Below, piece by piece: positions 7,542-16,144 of a stretch of DNA of 64,000 nucleotides (its first letter is position 1; every line of letters begins with the position of its first letter). The DNA is taken from contig NZ_FXYD01000005.1 of assembly GCF_900185015.1 (NCBI RefSeq), positions 124,001 to 188,000 of the forward strand, in the 5' to 3' direction. The notes under the pieces were generated by a model. The model was not told the DNA's origin. It ran no database searches and was given only the letters and a program-made list of their open reading frames with translations. The stretch is from Octadecabacter ascidiaceicola. Its GTDB lineage: Bacteria; Pseudomonadota; Alphaproteobacteria; Rhodobacterales; Rhodobacteraceae. A program made the translations under genes and the position numbers.

Positions 7542-8375
7542 TTACCCAGCGTCCTCGCGTGCACTCTCCCATGCCAACAATGCACGTTTCACAGGAAGAC
7601 CCCAGTGGTACCCCCCCAAGGCACCGGATTTACGCAATGCACGGTGACAAGGGATCAACCAGCTTACGGGGTTCTTTCCAACGGCCGTTCCAACTGCGCG
7701 AACCGCGCGTGGCGACCCGATAGAGTTGGCGATCTCCGAGTAGGTCGTGACATGACCAGACGGGATGCGCAGCAATGCCTCCCAGACCTTCAGCTGGAAT
7801 GGTGCGCCGATCATATGCAGTTTGGTTTCGCCTTTCAGCGAAAGCGCCGCGTCGACCCAAAGGCGGATCGCATCGGGGTCCTTGGTGAAGGTCGCGTTGG
7901 GCCAACGGCGCGCAAGGTCGTCGTAAGTTTCATCGCTGCTTTGTTCAGCAACAAATCCCATACCGCAAATGCCACGTTCGGTTCCCATTGCGATGACCGG
8001 TCCAAACGGGCTATCAAATTTTCCCCATTTGATTTCCAGACCTGCGCCACCCTTGGCGTAGTCCCCAGGGCTCATCGCTTCCCATTTCAAAAACAGGTCA
8101 TGCAAGCGGCCGGATCCGGATAACCCTACAGCGTCCGCAGTCGCCAGCGTGGTGAAGTTCTCTGTCAACATCGTCTTGGCGTGATCAAGCCGCAAGTATT
8201 GCTGATACCGCTTGGGCGAGACGCCGACCCAACGTGAGAACACACGTTGAAAATGTGCTGGCGACATGTCCATCGCACGCGCCAGTGCGTCTAACGTCAA
8301 AGGAGTTTCTGCTTGGTCGATCTCGTCCAAAGCGCGTCGGATGACTTGGTAATGATATCGGTCTGACTGTTCCAT
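7542..8375 (-). CDS. Ada-like O6-methylguanine-DNA methyltransferase with AraC domain
   Basis: 277-residue repair protein. Residues 1-105 form an AraC-type DNA-binding domain with two helix-turn-helix units (LDALARAMDMSPAHFQRVFS and a degenerate second). Residues 110-277 form the alkyltransferase, with the acceptor cysteine in WLIPCHRAL and the binding segment VRAVGTAVGKNP. The N-terminal zinc domain of E. coli Ada, whose methylated cysteine switches on transcription, is absent, so repair is expected but classical methyl-phosphotriester sensing is not. It stands alone, between the OmpA-like and Hint genes. Confidence 0.9.
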   Translation of the reverse strand: MEQSDRYHYQVIRRALDEIDQAETPLTLDALARAMDMSPAHFQRVFSRWVGVSPKRYQQYLRLDHAKTMLTENFTTLATADAVGLSGSGRLHDLFLKWEAMSPGDYAKGGAGLEIKWGKFDSPFGPVIAMGTERGICGMGFVAEQSSDETYDDLARRWPNATFTKDPDAIRLWVDAALSLKGETKLHMIGAPFQLKVWEALLRIPSGHVTTYSEIANSIGSPRAVRAVGTAVGKNPVSWLIPCHRALRKSGALGGYHWGLPVKRALLAWESAREDAG

Positions 8376-8426
8376 ATGCCGAACCTAGCGCCGTGTGTGT
8401 CATCCCGCGACCCGATTATTGCGCCT

Positions 8427-9404
8427 TTATGCATAGCAATGCACCTTTGCAGGCGCGCCCTTGGCAAAGAATAATCGCGCTTCATGACTGCGCAGGATTG
8501 GACGGGCAGGGTATTTGTGACCATCGCCACAGAAAGCGCGCGCTTCGGCCTGCATTTGATCCGGCAATTCAGAAAACAGCTTACCGCCCGCGAAAAGGCT
8601 TTCGGTCCAATGGCCGTTGGCGCAAATGATTTCATGTTGGGGTAGAAGGATGTGATGCCAGATCATGGCTTTTCCGGCCATGGGCATGTGTGGCGGCGCA
8701 ACTAACCCAGACCTGCACAATACCTCATGTGTACCGTTGTGCAGATCGAACCATGGATCGCGCAGCAGAATTCGATGCCCAGAAGAAACGGTAAGACAGC
8801 GCGCGTTGGCAGGATCTGACGACGCGATCGTTACGGGCCAATGACGCGAAGACGTTAACAGCATCGGCCAAGGCACCCGCCAGCGCCCGACCCACGCCAC
8901 GGATTGATACCCATGATCCAACGTCAGCACGCAATCGCCACGTTTGATCCATTGTACGGGAACTTCACCACGATCTGTCGAAATTGCTGTATCGGGCGCA
9001 AAGCAGGGGACCGAGTTGTCCTCGAAATAAGTTTGATCCAAGCCTAGGCTGCCGCCATTGGTTACGGGATAACTCTCTCCCGGTGTTAGGCCAGTACTAG
9101 GGAGATAGCCGTAGTGGATTCCATCAACGTGAATCCGGTCAAGGTATTCGATGTCTGGTGTGCTGATCTGGGCATAGTTCGGCACTTCTATCACACCACT
9201 ATCAACCAAATTGCCCTCCATGTCATAGATCATGGCTGTTTGATTGCTGTCACCGCTCGTGGCCATGAAAGTATCATCATCAGTCACGTCAACGCGGAGC
9301 CGGTGTTCTGTGTGATCATAATTGGCTGAAAGGTCAAACGCGCCAGTAGTCCCGTTGTAAGATAGGACCGAGTTGGAAATGATATAGAAACTGTACGTCG
9401 GCAT
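8427..9404 (-). CDS. Hint-domain protein
   Basis: 325 residues, with a Hint (hedgehog/intein) domain beginning at about residue 133 with CFAPDTAISTDRGEVPVQWI and continuing through LTLDHGYQSVAWVGRW and a SSGHRIL segment. Such stand-alone Hint proteins are frequent in Rhodobacteraceae; their natural function is unknown. The first ~130 residues lack a recognised domain and look like a beta-rich, acidic secreted module. The start at 9404 has GGGAAG upstream. An in-frame codon at 9524 would overlap nth and is rejected. Confidence 0.8.
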   Translation of the reverse strand: MPTYSFYIISNSVLSYNGTTGAFDLSANYDHTEHRLRVDVTDDDTFMATSGDSNQTAMIYDMEGNLVDSGVIEVPNYAQISTPDIEYLDRIHVDGIHYGYLPSTGLTPGESYPVTNGGSLGLDQTYFEDNSVPCFAPDTAISTDRGEVPVQWIKRGDCVLTLDHGYQSVAWVGRWRVPWPMLLTSSRHWPVTIASSDPANARCLTVSSGHRILLRDPWFDLHNGTHEVLCRSGLVAPPHMPMAGKAMIWHHILLPQHEIICANGHWTESLFAGGKLFSELPDQMQAEARAFCGDGHKYPARPILRSHEARLFFAKGAPAKVHCYA

Positions 9405-9507
9405 CTGACTTCCCAAAATTTCAGATGGTCTAACGGGTTTTGGTTTCAGATTTCCTAAGGCGCCTAGGGGGCTTGTCCGGCAGGTCGGCAATTGCGACAA
9501 GGGCCGC

Positions 9508-10161
9508 ATGGCCAAACTCACCAAACAACTCGACTACAACACCATCCATGAAATCTTCACGCGCTTTCGCGACGGCGACGCTGAGCCTAAGGGCGAGCTG
9601 GACCATGTGAACGCCTATACCTTGGTTGTCGCCGTCGCGCTGTCGGCGCAAGCGACCGACAAAGGCGTCAACAAGGCTACGGCTGAGCTGTTCAAAATTG
9701 CGGACACGCCGCAAAAGATGCTCGACCTTGGGATTGATGCCGTCACGGACCACATCAAGACGATTGGCTTGTTTCGCCAAAAGGCCAAGAACGTGATGAA
9801 GACCGCGCAGATTTTGGTCGACGAATACGGCGGCGAGGTGCCCAGCAGCCGTGCCGCGCTACAGTCCTTGCCGGGGGTCGGGCGCAAAACGGCCAATGTG
9901 GTTTTGAATATGTGGTGGGGCCAACCTGCACAGGCTGTGGACACGCATATCTTCCGCCTTGGCAATCGCAGCGGTATCGCGCCGGGCAAGGATGTCGACG
10001 CCGTTGAGCGCGCGATTGAAGATAACATTCCAGCCGAATTTCAGTTGCACGCACACCACTGGATGATTTTGCACGGGCGGTATATCTGCGTCGCGAGAAA
10101 ACCAAAATGTCAGGCCTGTCACATCCGTGACTTGTGTCTTTACGAGGAAAAAACCACATGA
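9508..10161 (+). CDS. nth: Endonuclease III
   Basis: 217-residue DNA glycosylase/AP lyase for oxidised pyrimidines in base excision repair. Visible are the helix-hairpin-helix LPGVGRKTANVVL with the catalytic lysine (about 122-134), the catalytic aspartate in AVDTHIFRL (about 147), and the C-terminal 4Fe-4S cluster cysteines in CVARKPKCQACHIRDLC. The length matches the family. Its stop overlaps the ATG of the PfkB gene in ATGA, so the two are probably co-transcribed. Confidence 0.96.
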   Translation: MAKLTKQLDYNTIHEIFTRFRDGDAEPKGELDHVNAYTLVVAVALSAQATDKGVNKATAELFKIADTPQKMLDLGIDAVTDHIKTIGLFRQKAKNVMKTAQILVDEYGGEVPSSRAALQSLPGVGRKTANVVLNMWWGQPAQAVDTHIFRLGNRSGIAPGKDVDAVERAIEDNIPAEFQLHAHHWMILHGRYICVARKPKCQACHIRDLCLYEEKTT

Positions 10162-11135
10162 ACTACGACGTCATCGGTATCGGCAATGCAATTGTCGATG
10201 TAATCTCGCCCAGCAGCGACACCTTTCTTGATCAGATGGGCATCGAAAAAGGGATCATGCAGTTGATTGAACGTGATCGCGCGGAATTGCTCTATGCGTC
10301 CATGGACAGCCGTGTCGAAGCACCGGGTGGATCGGTGGGGAACACGCTTGCCGGCATCGGCGAGTTAGGTCTTCAAACGGCGTTTATCGGCAAGGTTAAA
10401 GACGACGCACTTGGCAAGTTCTACGCGGACGCCTTGGAGAAAGCAGGCACAGCTTTTCCGTTGCCACCACAAGACGTGGACGACCCGACATCGCGCTCGA
10501 TGATTTTTGTTTCTCCGGATGGTGAGCGGTCTATGAACACCTACCTCGGCGCAGGTGCGGATATTTCATCTGCCGACGTTCCAGACGTGTTTGGCACCGG
10601 TTTGTTGTTCCTTGAGGGGTACCTGTTCGACAAAGACGAAGGCAAAACCGCGTTTTCTGAGGCGGCGACCAAAATGAAGGCTGCAGGTGGGCGGTCCGCT
10701 ATCACCATTTCTGACCCGTTCTGCGCAGAACGTCATCGCGACGATTTCAAGCGTTTGATCGCAGAAGACATGGATATCGCCATCGGCAACGATGCGGAAT
10801 GGCTGACGCTGTACGAAACAGATGATCTGGATCATGCCCTGCGCCAAGCGGCAGCGGTTTGCGATATCGTAGCGTGCACCCGTTCAGGCGAAGCTGTTTG
10901 GGTTCAGCAGGGAGACAAGCGCTTTGTTGCAGACGTTACTCCTGTCACCCCGGTTGATGCGACTGGGGCGGGCGACCAGTTCGCAGCGGGCTTCCTGTTT
11001 GGTATCGCAACGGGGCGTCCATTGGACGTAGCAGCGCAAATGGGTGTGCTTTGTGCCGCTGAGGTGATCGGCCACATCGGGCCACGGCCAGAAGTGAACA
11101 TGGCGGATGTGTTCGCGGGAAAAGGCCTGATCTAA
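10158..11135 (+). CDS. PfkB-family carbohydrate/nucleoside kinase (adenosine kinase-like)
   Basis: 325-residue ribokinase-fold kinase. The N-terminal GNAIVDVI segment, the substrate-binding GGSVGNTLAGIGELG (about 56-70), and the signature DATGAGDQFAAGFL with the catalytic aspartate (about 272-285) are clear. The first lines resemble bacterial adenosine kinases, but sugar specificity cannot be fixed from sequence. The start at 10158 overlaps the nth stop; an upstream in-frame ATG at 10134 lies inside nth and is less likely. Confidence 0.9.
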   Translation: MNYDVIGIGNAIVDVISPSSDTFLDQMGIEKGIMQLIERDRAELLYASMDSRVEAPGGSVGNTLAGIGELGLQTAFIGKVKDDALGKFYADALEKAGTAFPLPPQDVDDPTSRSMIFVSPDGERSMNTYLGAGADISSADVPDVFGTGLLFLEGYLFDKDEGKTAFSEAATKMKAAGGRSAITISDPFCAERHRDDFKRLIAEDMDIAIGNDAEWLTLYETDDLDHALRQAAAVCDIVACTRSGEAVWVQQGDKRFVADVTPVTPVDATGAGDQFAAGFLFGIATGRPLDVAAQMGVLCAAEVIGHIGPRPEVNMADVFAGKGLI

Positions 11136-11139
11136 AACG

Positions 11140-11166
11140 AAAAACCCCTCGCCAACGGGCGAGGGG
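11140..11166 (-). terminator. Terminator between PfkB and sulfotransferase genes
   Basis: CCCCTCGCC pairs with GGCGAGGGG around a 4-base loop. On the minus strand the stem is followed by TTTTTCGTTTT, so it mainly ends the sulfotransferase transcript. On the plus strand it lies a few bases after the PfkB stop and could also act there, but has no T-run. Confidence 0.85.
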
Positions 11167-11194
11167 TCAATAACTCTGCCTTGTTAGGGTGTGC

Positions 11195-12013
11195 TTACGC
11201 GCCCAGCTTTGCGTGGACTTCATCCAAATCAATCTCGGCAATCGGCATCTTGTTCGCCGGATTGTCGAAATCGTATTTGAATAGATTGAAGTCCTTTTTG
11301 TAGATCTCGTACATCAGATGCATCGAAAGATCGTCAAAGTAGTCTTCAACCGGATGCAGGCGCTTGGGGCCGTGCCCTTCGCTTTCGTTGAAACGTGGAA
11401 TTTCAGCCAGATCGATCGGGTTCGGCGTTTCAATGCCATTCAGCACGTCTTGCATGCCGTCGTTGAACTGCTCGGTCCAAAAAATCTTATCGTAGCGGCC
11501 GCCATTCACGATGAATGTAGAAATATGGCCGGACATCGCGGACCAGTGAATGTCGGGGTCCATCGGGCGGCGGAATTTGATGGTGTCGCGCGCAAACAAC
11601 AGAAAACGGCGGAAGGATTTGATCTGGTCAAATTCGAACCCGTCTTCTGGGCTGCCAACTTCGATGCCGTATTTCTGGATCAACAGCGGAACAAGGTTGC
11701 CGCGGTAGCGTTTGCCGTTGCGCTGGATGCCGCAAATTTTGTCAAAGAAGCTGGACAATATGCGAGTGTATGGATTGCGCACACAGGTGAATGTGTAGCT
11801 GTTATGGCTTTTCACGTTCTCTGTGATCAGCGGCTGGCTATCTTCCATCGCCCACTTGTGCATCCCGTCCTGCGCGTCATGAATATCACCGTCAAAAAAC
11901 TTGCCATGATCGGAATAATACATGATCTGGCCGATCGTCGAGCAGGCGCATTTGGGCACCACGCGGTACACCACACTTTCAGTTTGCGTCATCCAAGTGC
12001 CGGGAAAACCCAT
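11195..12013 (-). CDS. Sulfotransferase family 2 protein
   Basis: 272 residues resembling carbohydrate sulfotransferases that use PAPS. The 5'-phosphosulfate loop VPKCACSTIGQIM is at about 19-31 and the 3'-phosphate motif CVRNPYTRILSSFFDKI at about 77-93. No signal peptide or membrane segment is seen, so it acts in the cytoplasm. It starts 143 bases from the glycosyltransferase gene at 12157, which points the other way. The pair may share a promoter region and help make a sulfated surface glycan; this link is inference. Confidence 0.82.
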   Translation of the reverse strand: MGFPGTWMTQTESVVYRVVPKCACSTIGQIMYYSDHGKFFDGDIHDAQDGMHKWAMEDSQPLITENVKSHNSYTFTCVRNPYTRILSSFFDKICGIQRNGKRYRGNLVPLLIQKYGIEVGSPEDGFEFDQIKSFRRFLLFARDTIKFRRPMDPDIHWSAMSGHISTFIVNGGRYDKIFWTEQFNDGMQDVLNGIETPNPIDLAEIPRFNESEGHGPKRLHPVEDYFDDLSMHLMYEIYKKDFNLFKYDFDNPANKMPIAEIDLDEVHAKLGA

Positions 12014-12156
12014 CTAACTCGTCCTCTTAGTTGCGCGTTGCCGTTTACGTCAGCATTGCTTTTACGCAAAAAAGCAAATTTTTCGTGTTTATTCAATGCG
12101 TCTTCACGTTTACATATGAAAAACAGTTCACCGAACAGGGGAATATTGTTTCCAAA

Positions 12157-13734
12157 ATGGCAAAAATCGCCTTCATCTTGCTATGTCACAAAGACCCTGA
12201 AGCCATCGTGCAGCAGGCGCTACAGCTGACGGCGGTTGGTGACTACATCGCAATCCACTTTGATGCCAGTGCCCCGAAGGAAGCGTTTGCCCTTATAGAA
12301 AAGGAACTTGGCGACAATCCCAACGTCACCTTTGCTAAAAAGCGGATCAAGTGCGGCTGGGGTGAATGGTCACTCGTTCAGGCGACTTTGTACGCTGTGG
12401 AAGCCGCGGTTGACGCGTTTCCGCGGGCGACACATTTTTACATGGTGTCGGGCGACTGCATGGCCATTAAGTCCGCCAGCTACGCCAAAAAACTGCTGGA
12501 CGCTGATGATTGCGACTATATCGAGAGCTTTGATTTCTTCGAGTCCGATTGGATCAAGACCGGCATGAAAGAAGAGCGGCTGATTTATCGCCACTTCTTC
12601 AATGAACGCACCCACAAGACCTTGTTCTACAATTCGTGGTGGGCGCAGCGAAAACTTGGGTTGGAACGTGAAATTCCCGCTGATCTGCAAATCATGATCG
12701 GGTCACAGTGGTGGTGCTTGCGCCGCCGCACTGTGGAATGGATCATTGATATGACCAAGAACCGCCCCGACGTGATGAAGTTCTTTCGCACCACGTGGAT
12801 TCCGGATGAGACGTTTTTCCAAACGCTCGTGCGCCATTTGGTGCCTGAGCCGGAAATCCGTACACGCACGCTGACGTTTTTGATGTTCACGGACTACGGC
12901 ATGCCGGTGACATTCTATAACGACCACTATGATCTTCTGTTATCGCAGGACTTTTTGTTTGCCCGTAAAATTTCCCCTGAAGCGACGTCTCTCAAGGAGC
13001 GACTGGGCCGACTATATGCTTCTGATCGGGATGATTTCAAAATTTCGGATGAAGGGCGCAAGCTGTTTGGGTTCCTGACGGGGCGTGGCCGTATTGGGCG
13101 GCGATTTGCACCGCGTTTCTGGGAAACGGAAACCTCGCTCGGACGGGAACGGGAATTGCTGATTGTGGCCTGTAAGAAATGGCATGTCGCAAAGCGTTTC
13201 GTTGGGTCTGTGAAGCATCACACGACCATTCCCTGCATCGATTACCTGTTTAACGAGGAAGATACCGATCTACCTGATCTTGGGGGTATCCAACGCACGC
13301 TTGGCAAACGCACACGTCACCGTCGCGCCCTGATGCGGATGTTGTTTGACTACTATAACACGGATCGCCTGATCATCTGTCTGGACACGGCCAACCTCGA
13401 TTTGATGCAAGATTTCTTCAACGACCGTTCCACGACACGACTGTTGGAGCTGGAATGCGATTTCACGGATGAGTACCTGATTGGCCATGCCAAACGTGTC
13501 GGTCTTGCGGGGGATCAGACGGCGGATGAAACGATGGAGCAGCTATTGCCGACGATCCGCTATGACGTTGTGTACGAGTCCGATCGTATCCGAGATGCCG
13601 GTTTCGAAAACCACCTGCGTGTGCGCGAAGCGTCCAGCCCAGATGAAAACACGCCGCCGATTTGTGAGTTTTTGAGTGTGTCCGAAGATGTCGGACGCAG
13701 CATTGCCCAAACCCCCTACCTATTTGCCGACTGA
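12157..13734 (+). CDS. Core-2/I-branching-type beta-1,6-N-acetylglucosaminyltransferase
   Basis: 525 residues. The first ~260 resemble the Branch family (GT14), with IAFILLCHKDPEAI at the N-terminus, HFDASAPKEAF, KKRIKCGWGEWSLVQAT, and GSQWWCLRRRTVEWI. The remaining ~250 residues form an additional C-terminal domain of unknown role that recurs in roseobacter homologues. Cytoplasmic; probably extends a surface polysaccharide. The ATG at 12157 fits the family start, although AGGGGA lies 15 bases away. The frame is open back to 12031, so the exact start is uncertain. The HIT gene follows after 11 bases. Confidence 0.82.
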   Translation: MAKIAFILLCHKDPEAIVQQALQLTAVGDYIAIHFDASAPKEAFALIEKELGDNPNVTFAKKRIKCGWGEWSLVQATLYAVEAAVDAFPRATHFYMVSGDCMAIKSASYAKKLLDADDCDYIESFDFFESDWIKTGMKEERLIYRHFFNERTHKTLFYNSWWAQRKLGLEREIPADLQIMIGSQWWCLRRRTVEWIIDMTKNRPDVMKFFRTTWIPDETFFQTLVRHLVPEPEIRTRTLTFLMFTDYGMPVTFYNDHYDLLLSQDFLFARKISPEATSLKERLGRLYASDRDDFKISDEGRKLFGFLTGRGRIGRRFAPRFWETETSLGRERELLIVACKKWHVAKRFVGSVKHHTTIPCIDYLFNEEDTDLPDLGGIQRTLGKRTRHRRALMRMLFDYYNTDRLIICLDTANLDLMQDFFNDRSTTRLLELECDFTDEYLIGHAKRVGLAGDQTADETMEQLLPTIRYDVVYESDRIRDAGFENHLRVREASSPDENTPPICEFLSVSEDVGRSIAQTPYLFAD

Positions 13735-13745
13735 GGAGAGAGCCC

Positions 13746-14108
13746 TTGGACTTCGTCTATGATGACCAAAACATTTTCGCCAAGATTCTACGTGGTGAGA
13801 TCCCGAACCAGACCGTGTTTGAAAACGATCATGCTTTGGCGTTTCGTGATGTCTATCCGCAGGCGCCAGTGCATGTGTTGGTGATCCCAAAGGGGCCATA
13901 CATGTCCTTGGATCATTTCGCGCGTGATGCGTCTGCTGAGGAGCAGGTGGCGTTTATGCAAGCCATCGCTGAGGTGTGTCGTTTAGAGGGAGTCGAAGAT
14001 GGTTTTCGCGCGGTAGCCAATGCGCGTGAAGATGGTGTGCAAGAAGTACCGCATTATCACCTGCACATTCTGGGTGGTCGCAATTTGGGGCGTATGTTAG
14101 CGAAATAA
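13746..14108 (+). CDS. HIT-family hydrolase
   Basis: 120-residue histidine-triad protein (HINT-like), a nucleotide phosphoramidase/hydrolase. The triad is HYHLHIL near the C-terminus (about 103-109), and the N-terminal IFAKILRGEIPNQTVFE is typical. The start is TTG at 13746 with GAGGAGAG upstream. Probably co-transcribed with the glycosyltransferase, although the functions look unrelated. Confidence 0.92.
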   Translation: MDFVYDDQNIFAKILRGEIPNQTVFENDHALAFRDVYPQAPVHVLVIPKGPYMSLDHFARDASAEEQVAFMQAIAEVCRLEGVEDGFRAVANAREDGVQEVPHYHLHILGGRNLGRMLAK

Positions 14109-14119
14109 GTGGTTTCGAA

Positions 14120-14193
14120 TTGGCTACGCCAATCCGACCAGCTGGAGGGCCAGCCCTCCAGACCACCCGGGATATTTGTGAAACAAAGGCAAA
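14120..14193. repeat. Dispersed intergenic repeat, copy 1
   Basis: Two short hairpins (TTGGC/GCCAA at 14120-14132 and TGGAGGGC/GCCCTCCA at 14143-14160) are followed by the conserved core CCCGG-GATATTTGTGAAACAAA (14166-14187). It lies directly after the stop codon of the minus-strand ABC transporter gene. On that strand it may help to end transcription. The core recurs at 31593, 36091 and 51945, with degenerate inverted copies at 23975 and 28724. Confidence 0.75.
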
Positions 14194-14207
14194 AAGTCTT
14201 GGTGCGA

Positions 14208-15137
14208 TCAGGCGCGGGTAAGGTTTAGGAACACATCTTCTAGGTGCGGATCTTCGGTACGCACGTCTTTGATGGTGATGCCCGCGTTGTGGACTTGTGA
14301 CAGGATTTCGTCGGCGCGGATTTGAGATGTTTTGTAGGTGAAGGCGAGCGTGCCATTGTCGCGTTTTGTCCCGTCGATCCCTTTGGGCATTGCCGAAGGC
14401 AGTTCGCAAGCCGTGTCCGGCGTGATGACCATTGTCTTGGCGTCCAGCTGCCCCAGAAGGTTCGCCGTTGTGTCATTTGCGATGACCTCGCCGTGGTTGA
14501 TGATGGCGATTTGGTCGCACATCTGTTCGGCTTCTTCCAAATAGTGCGTGGTCAGGATGATGGTCATGCCTTCATCATTGAGGCGTCGAACGTGTTGCCA
14601 GAGCATATTGCGCAGTTCGATATCAACGCCCGCTGTCGGTTCGTCCAGCACGAGAATTTGGGGGGAATGCACCAGCGCTTTACCAAGCAAAAGGCGGCGG
14701 CGCATGCCACCCGAAAGGGAGCGCGCGTAGGCTTCGGCTTTGTCGGTGAGGCCTGTGAGCTCCAGAAGCTCGGCGGTGCGGCGTTGTGATTTGGGAACGC
14801 CATAAAGCCCTGCCTGAACATCCAAGGAACCGCGTGGTGTGAAAAACGGGTCAAGGTTGGGTTCTTGCGGCATGATGCCGATCGCGGCGCGTGATTGGCG
14901 TGGGTTTTCGTCTTGATCGAACCCCCAGATCCGCACGGAACCTGCGGATTTCGTCACCAGTCCTGCAAGGATGTTGATGATGGTCGACTTGCCCGCGCCA
15001 TTTGGCCCCAAAAGCCCGAAAATTGACCCGCGAGGAACCGTCAGGTCGACGCCCTTCAGGGCTTCTTTTGCGGGGCTGCGTTTGCTAGCGGCATATGTTT
15101 TCCGCAGGCCCGTGATTTCCAAGGCGTTCTCGGACAT
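14208..15137 (-). CDS. ABC transporter ATP-binding protein
   Basis: 309-residue ATPase of the DrrA/NodI type. Walker A is GPNGAGKST (about 45-53), the signature is LSGGMRRRL (about 146), and Walker B is ILVLDEPTAGVD (about 164-175), followed by the H-loop TTHYLEE. A C-terminal ~80-residue extension is usual for ABC-2 exporters. No permease gene adjoins, so the partner is outside this region or unlinked. The start at 15137 has GGGAAAG upstream; longer in-frame starts reach into the divergent zinc-finger gene. Confidence 0.9.
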   Translation of the reverse strand: MSENALEITGLRKTYAASKRSPAKEALKGVDLTVPRGSIFGLLGPNGAGKSTIINILAGLVTKSAGSVRIWGFDQDENPRQSRAAIGIMPQEPNLDPFFTPRGSLDVQAGLYGVPKSQRRTAELLELTGLTDKAEAYARSLSGGMRRRLLLGKALVHSPQILVLDEPTAGVDIELRNMLWQHVRRLNDEGMTIILTTHYLEEAEQMCDQIAIINHGEVIANDTTANLLGQLDAKTMVITPDTACELPSAMPKGIDGTKRDNGTLAFTYKTSQIRADEILSQVHNAGITIKDVRTEDPHLEDVFLNLTRA

Positions 15138-15243
15138 TGAGTGCTTTCCCATCTTGTTCGCGGCGCGTGGATCGCTAATATAGCTCGCGTTCGACATCGT
15201 TCTTATGTGGCACCTAACGTGCCCCCAGCCCAGAGGCAATTGC

Positions 15244-15420
15244 ATGACAACCACCGCGCCAGAAACCAAGATCGTAAATCAGTGGCGGGTTGCCTGTGAC
15301 GGTGGGGAAGGCGCATTGGGTCATCCGCGCGTTTGGCTGCAAATTCCAAAGAAGCAAGGCTGGGTTGAATGCCCGTATTGTGATTGTAAATACGTGTACG
15401 GCGAAACTGCAGCTGTTTGA
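15244..15420 (+). CDS. Zinc-finger protein of the NDUFS6 (CHCC) type
   Basis: 58-residue protein. The CHCC arrangement is visible as [11 protein letters not shown] followed by [12 protein letters not shown]. This domain is shared with the mitochondrial complex I subunit NDUFS6, and small alphaproteobacterial versions are common. Zinc binding is expected; a role in complex I is an inference from the family. The ATG at 15244 has AGAGGC upstream. The next gene starts with a TTG that overlaps its stop codon. Confidence 0.85.
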   Translation: MTTTAPETKIVNQWRVACDGGEGALGHPRVWLQIPKKQGWVECPYCDCKYVYGETAAV

Positions 15421-16094
15421 GCCGTCTACCACGCCTAATCGTCTGGGCGCTTAGCCCGGTATTCCTATACTTTCTTTTGGCTCTAGTCGGGGCAATTGTT
15501 CCGGCACTACGCGATGATGTCGGCCCGCAATCTGACGAGCGGTCAATTATTCTGGTTCAAGGGCCGATCCATTACGACATCCTTCTGCCGTTGGATGACG
15601 ATACGCGCGCCACTTTCAGCTTCTTGAGGGAAGCCAGCGTTCCGATAGATGCGTTTAACGGCGCATGGTTGTCCGTGGGTTGGGGCAGCGAAGCATTTTA
15701 CACCACCGCCGGCACGTACCGTGACATCACATTCAGTTCCGTTATGAAGGCCGCAACAGGCGACAGTGGCGTGCTTCGGTTTGAGGTCTATGACCCTGTG
15801 CCGATCCATCCAGCCCTGCACCGCATCTCGTTAAGCCAAGCGCAGCTTGAGGTCTTGCAAGCAAAGATACGTAGCCAGGTTCAAGCGGAAACCCCACTCA
15901 CGATTGATGGGTTCTCGGACAATGACGCCTTTTTCCCGGCAAAGGGGCGTTTCAATATTTTTAGGACCTGTAATGTTTGGGTTGGGGATATGCTGGCGGG
16001 GGCGGGCCTTGATTTCGGTATTTGGACGCCCACACCTTATGCTGTGTCCCTTTCATTGCGCTGGAACGGGCATTTGAACCGTACGGACGATTGA
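15417..16094 (+). CDS. DUF2459 family protein (TIGR02117-like)
   Basis: 225 residues. An N-terminal hydrophobic segment (about 7-28) looks like a signal anchor; the rest is predicted periplasmic. The segments [17 protein letters not shown] and [11 protein letters not shown] are typical of this family of unknown function, which has conserved histidine and cysteine residues that suggest an enzyme. TTG start at 15417, overlapping the previous stop by three bases; translational coupling is likely. Confidence 0.78.
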   Translation: MSRLPRLIVWALSPVFLYFLLALVGAIVPALRDDVGPQSDERSIILVQGPIHYDILLPLDDDTRATFSFLREASVPIDAFNGAWLSVGWGSEAFYTTAGTYRDITFSSVMKAATGDSGVLRFEVYDPVPIHPALHRISLSQAQLEVLQAKIRSQVQAETPLTIDGFSDNDAFFPAKGRFNIFRTCNVWVGDMLAGAGLDFGIWTPTPYAVSLSLRWNGHLNRTDD

Positions 16095-16144
16095 ACCTCG
16101 CTCGCCGCAAGGCTACCAAGGTTATCTAACGGGGGAGTGCACAC

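Noticed and set aside
7413-8123. 236-codon plus-strand ORF
   Set aside because: Antisense to the Ada-like and OmpA-like genes, whose domains are unmistakable; no ribosome site or domain in the ORF.
11318-12229. 303-codon plus-strand ORF
   Set aside because: Antisense to the sulfotransferase; long open frames on the opposite strand are common in GC-rich genes.
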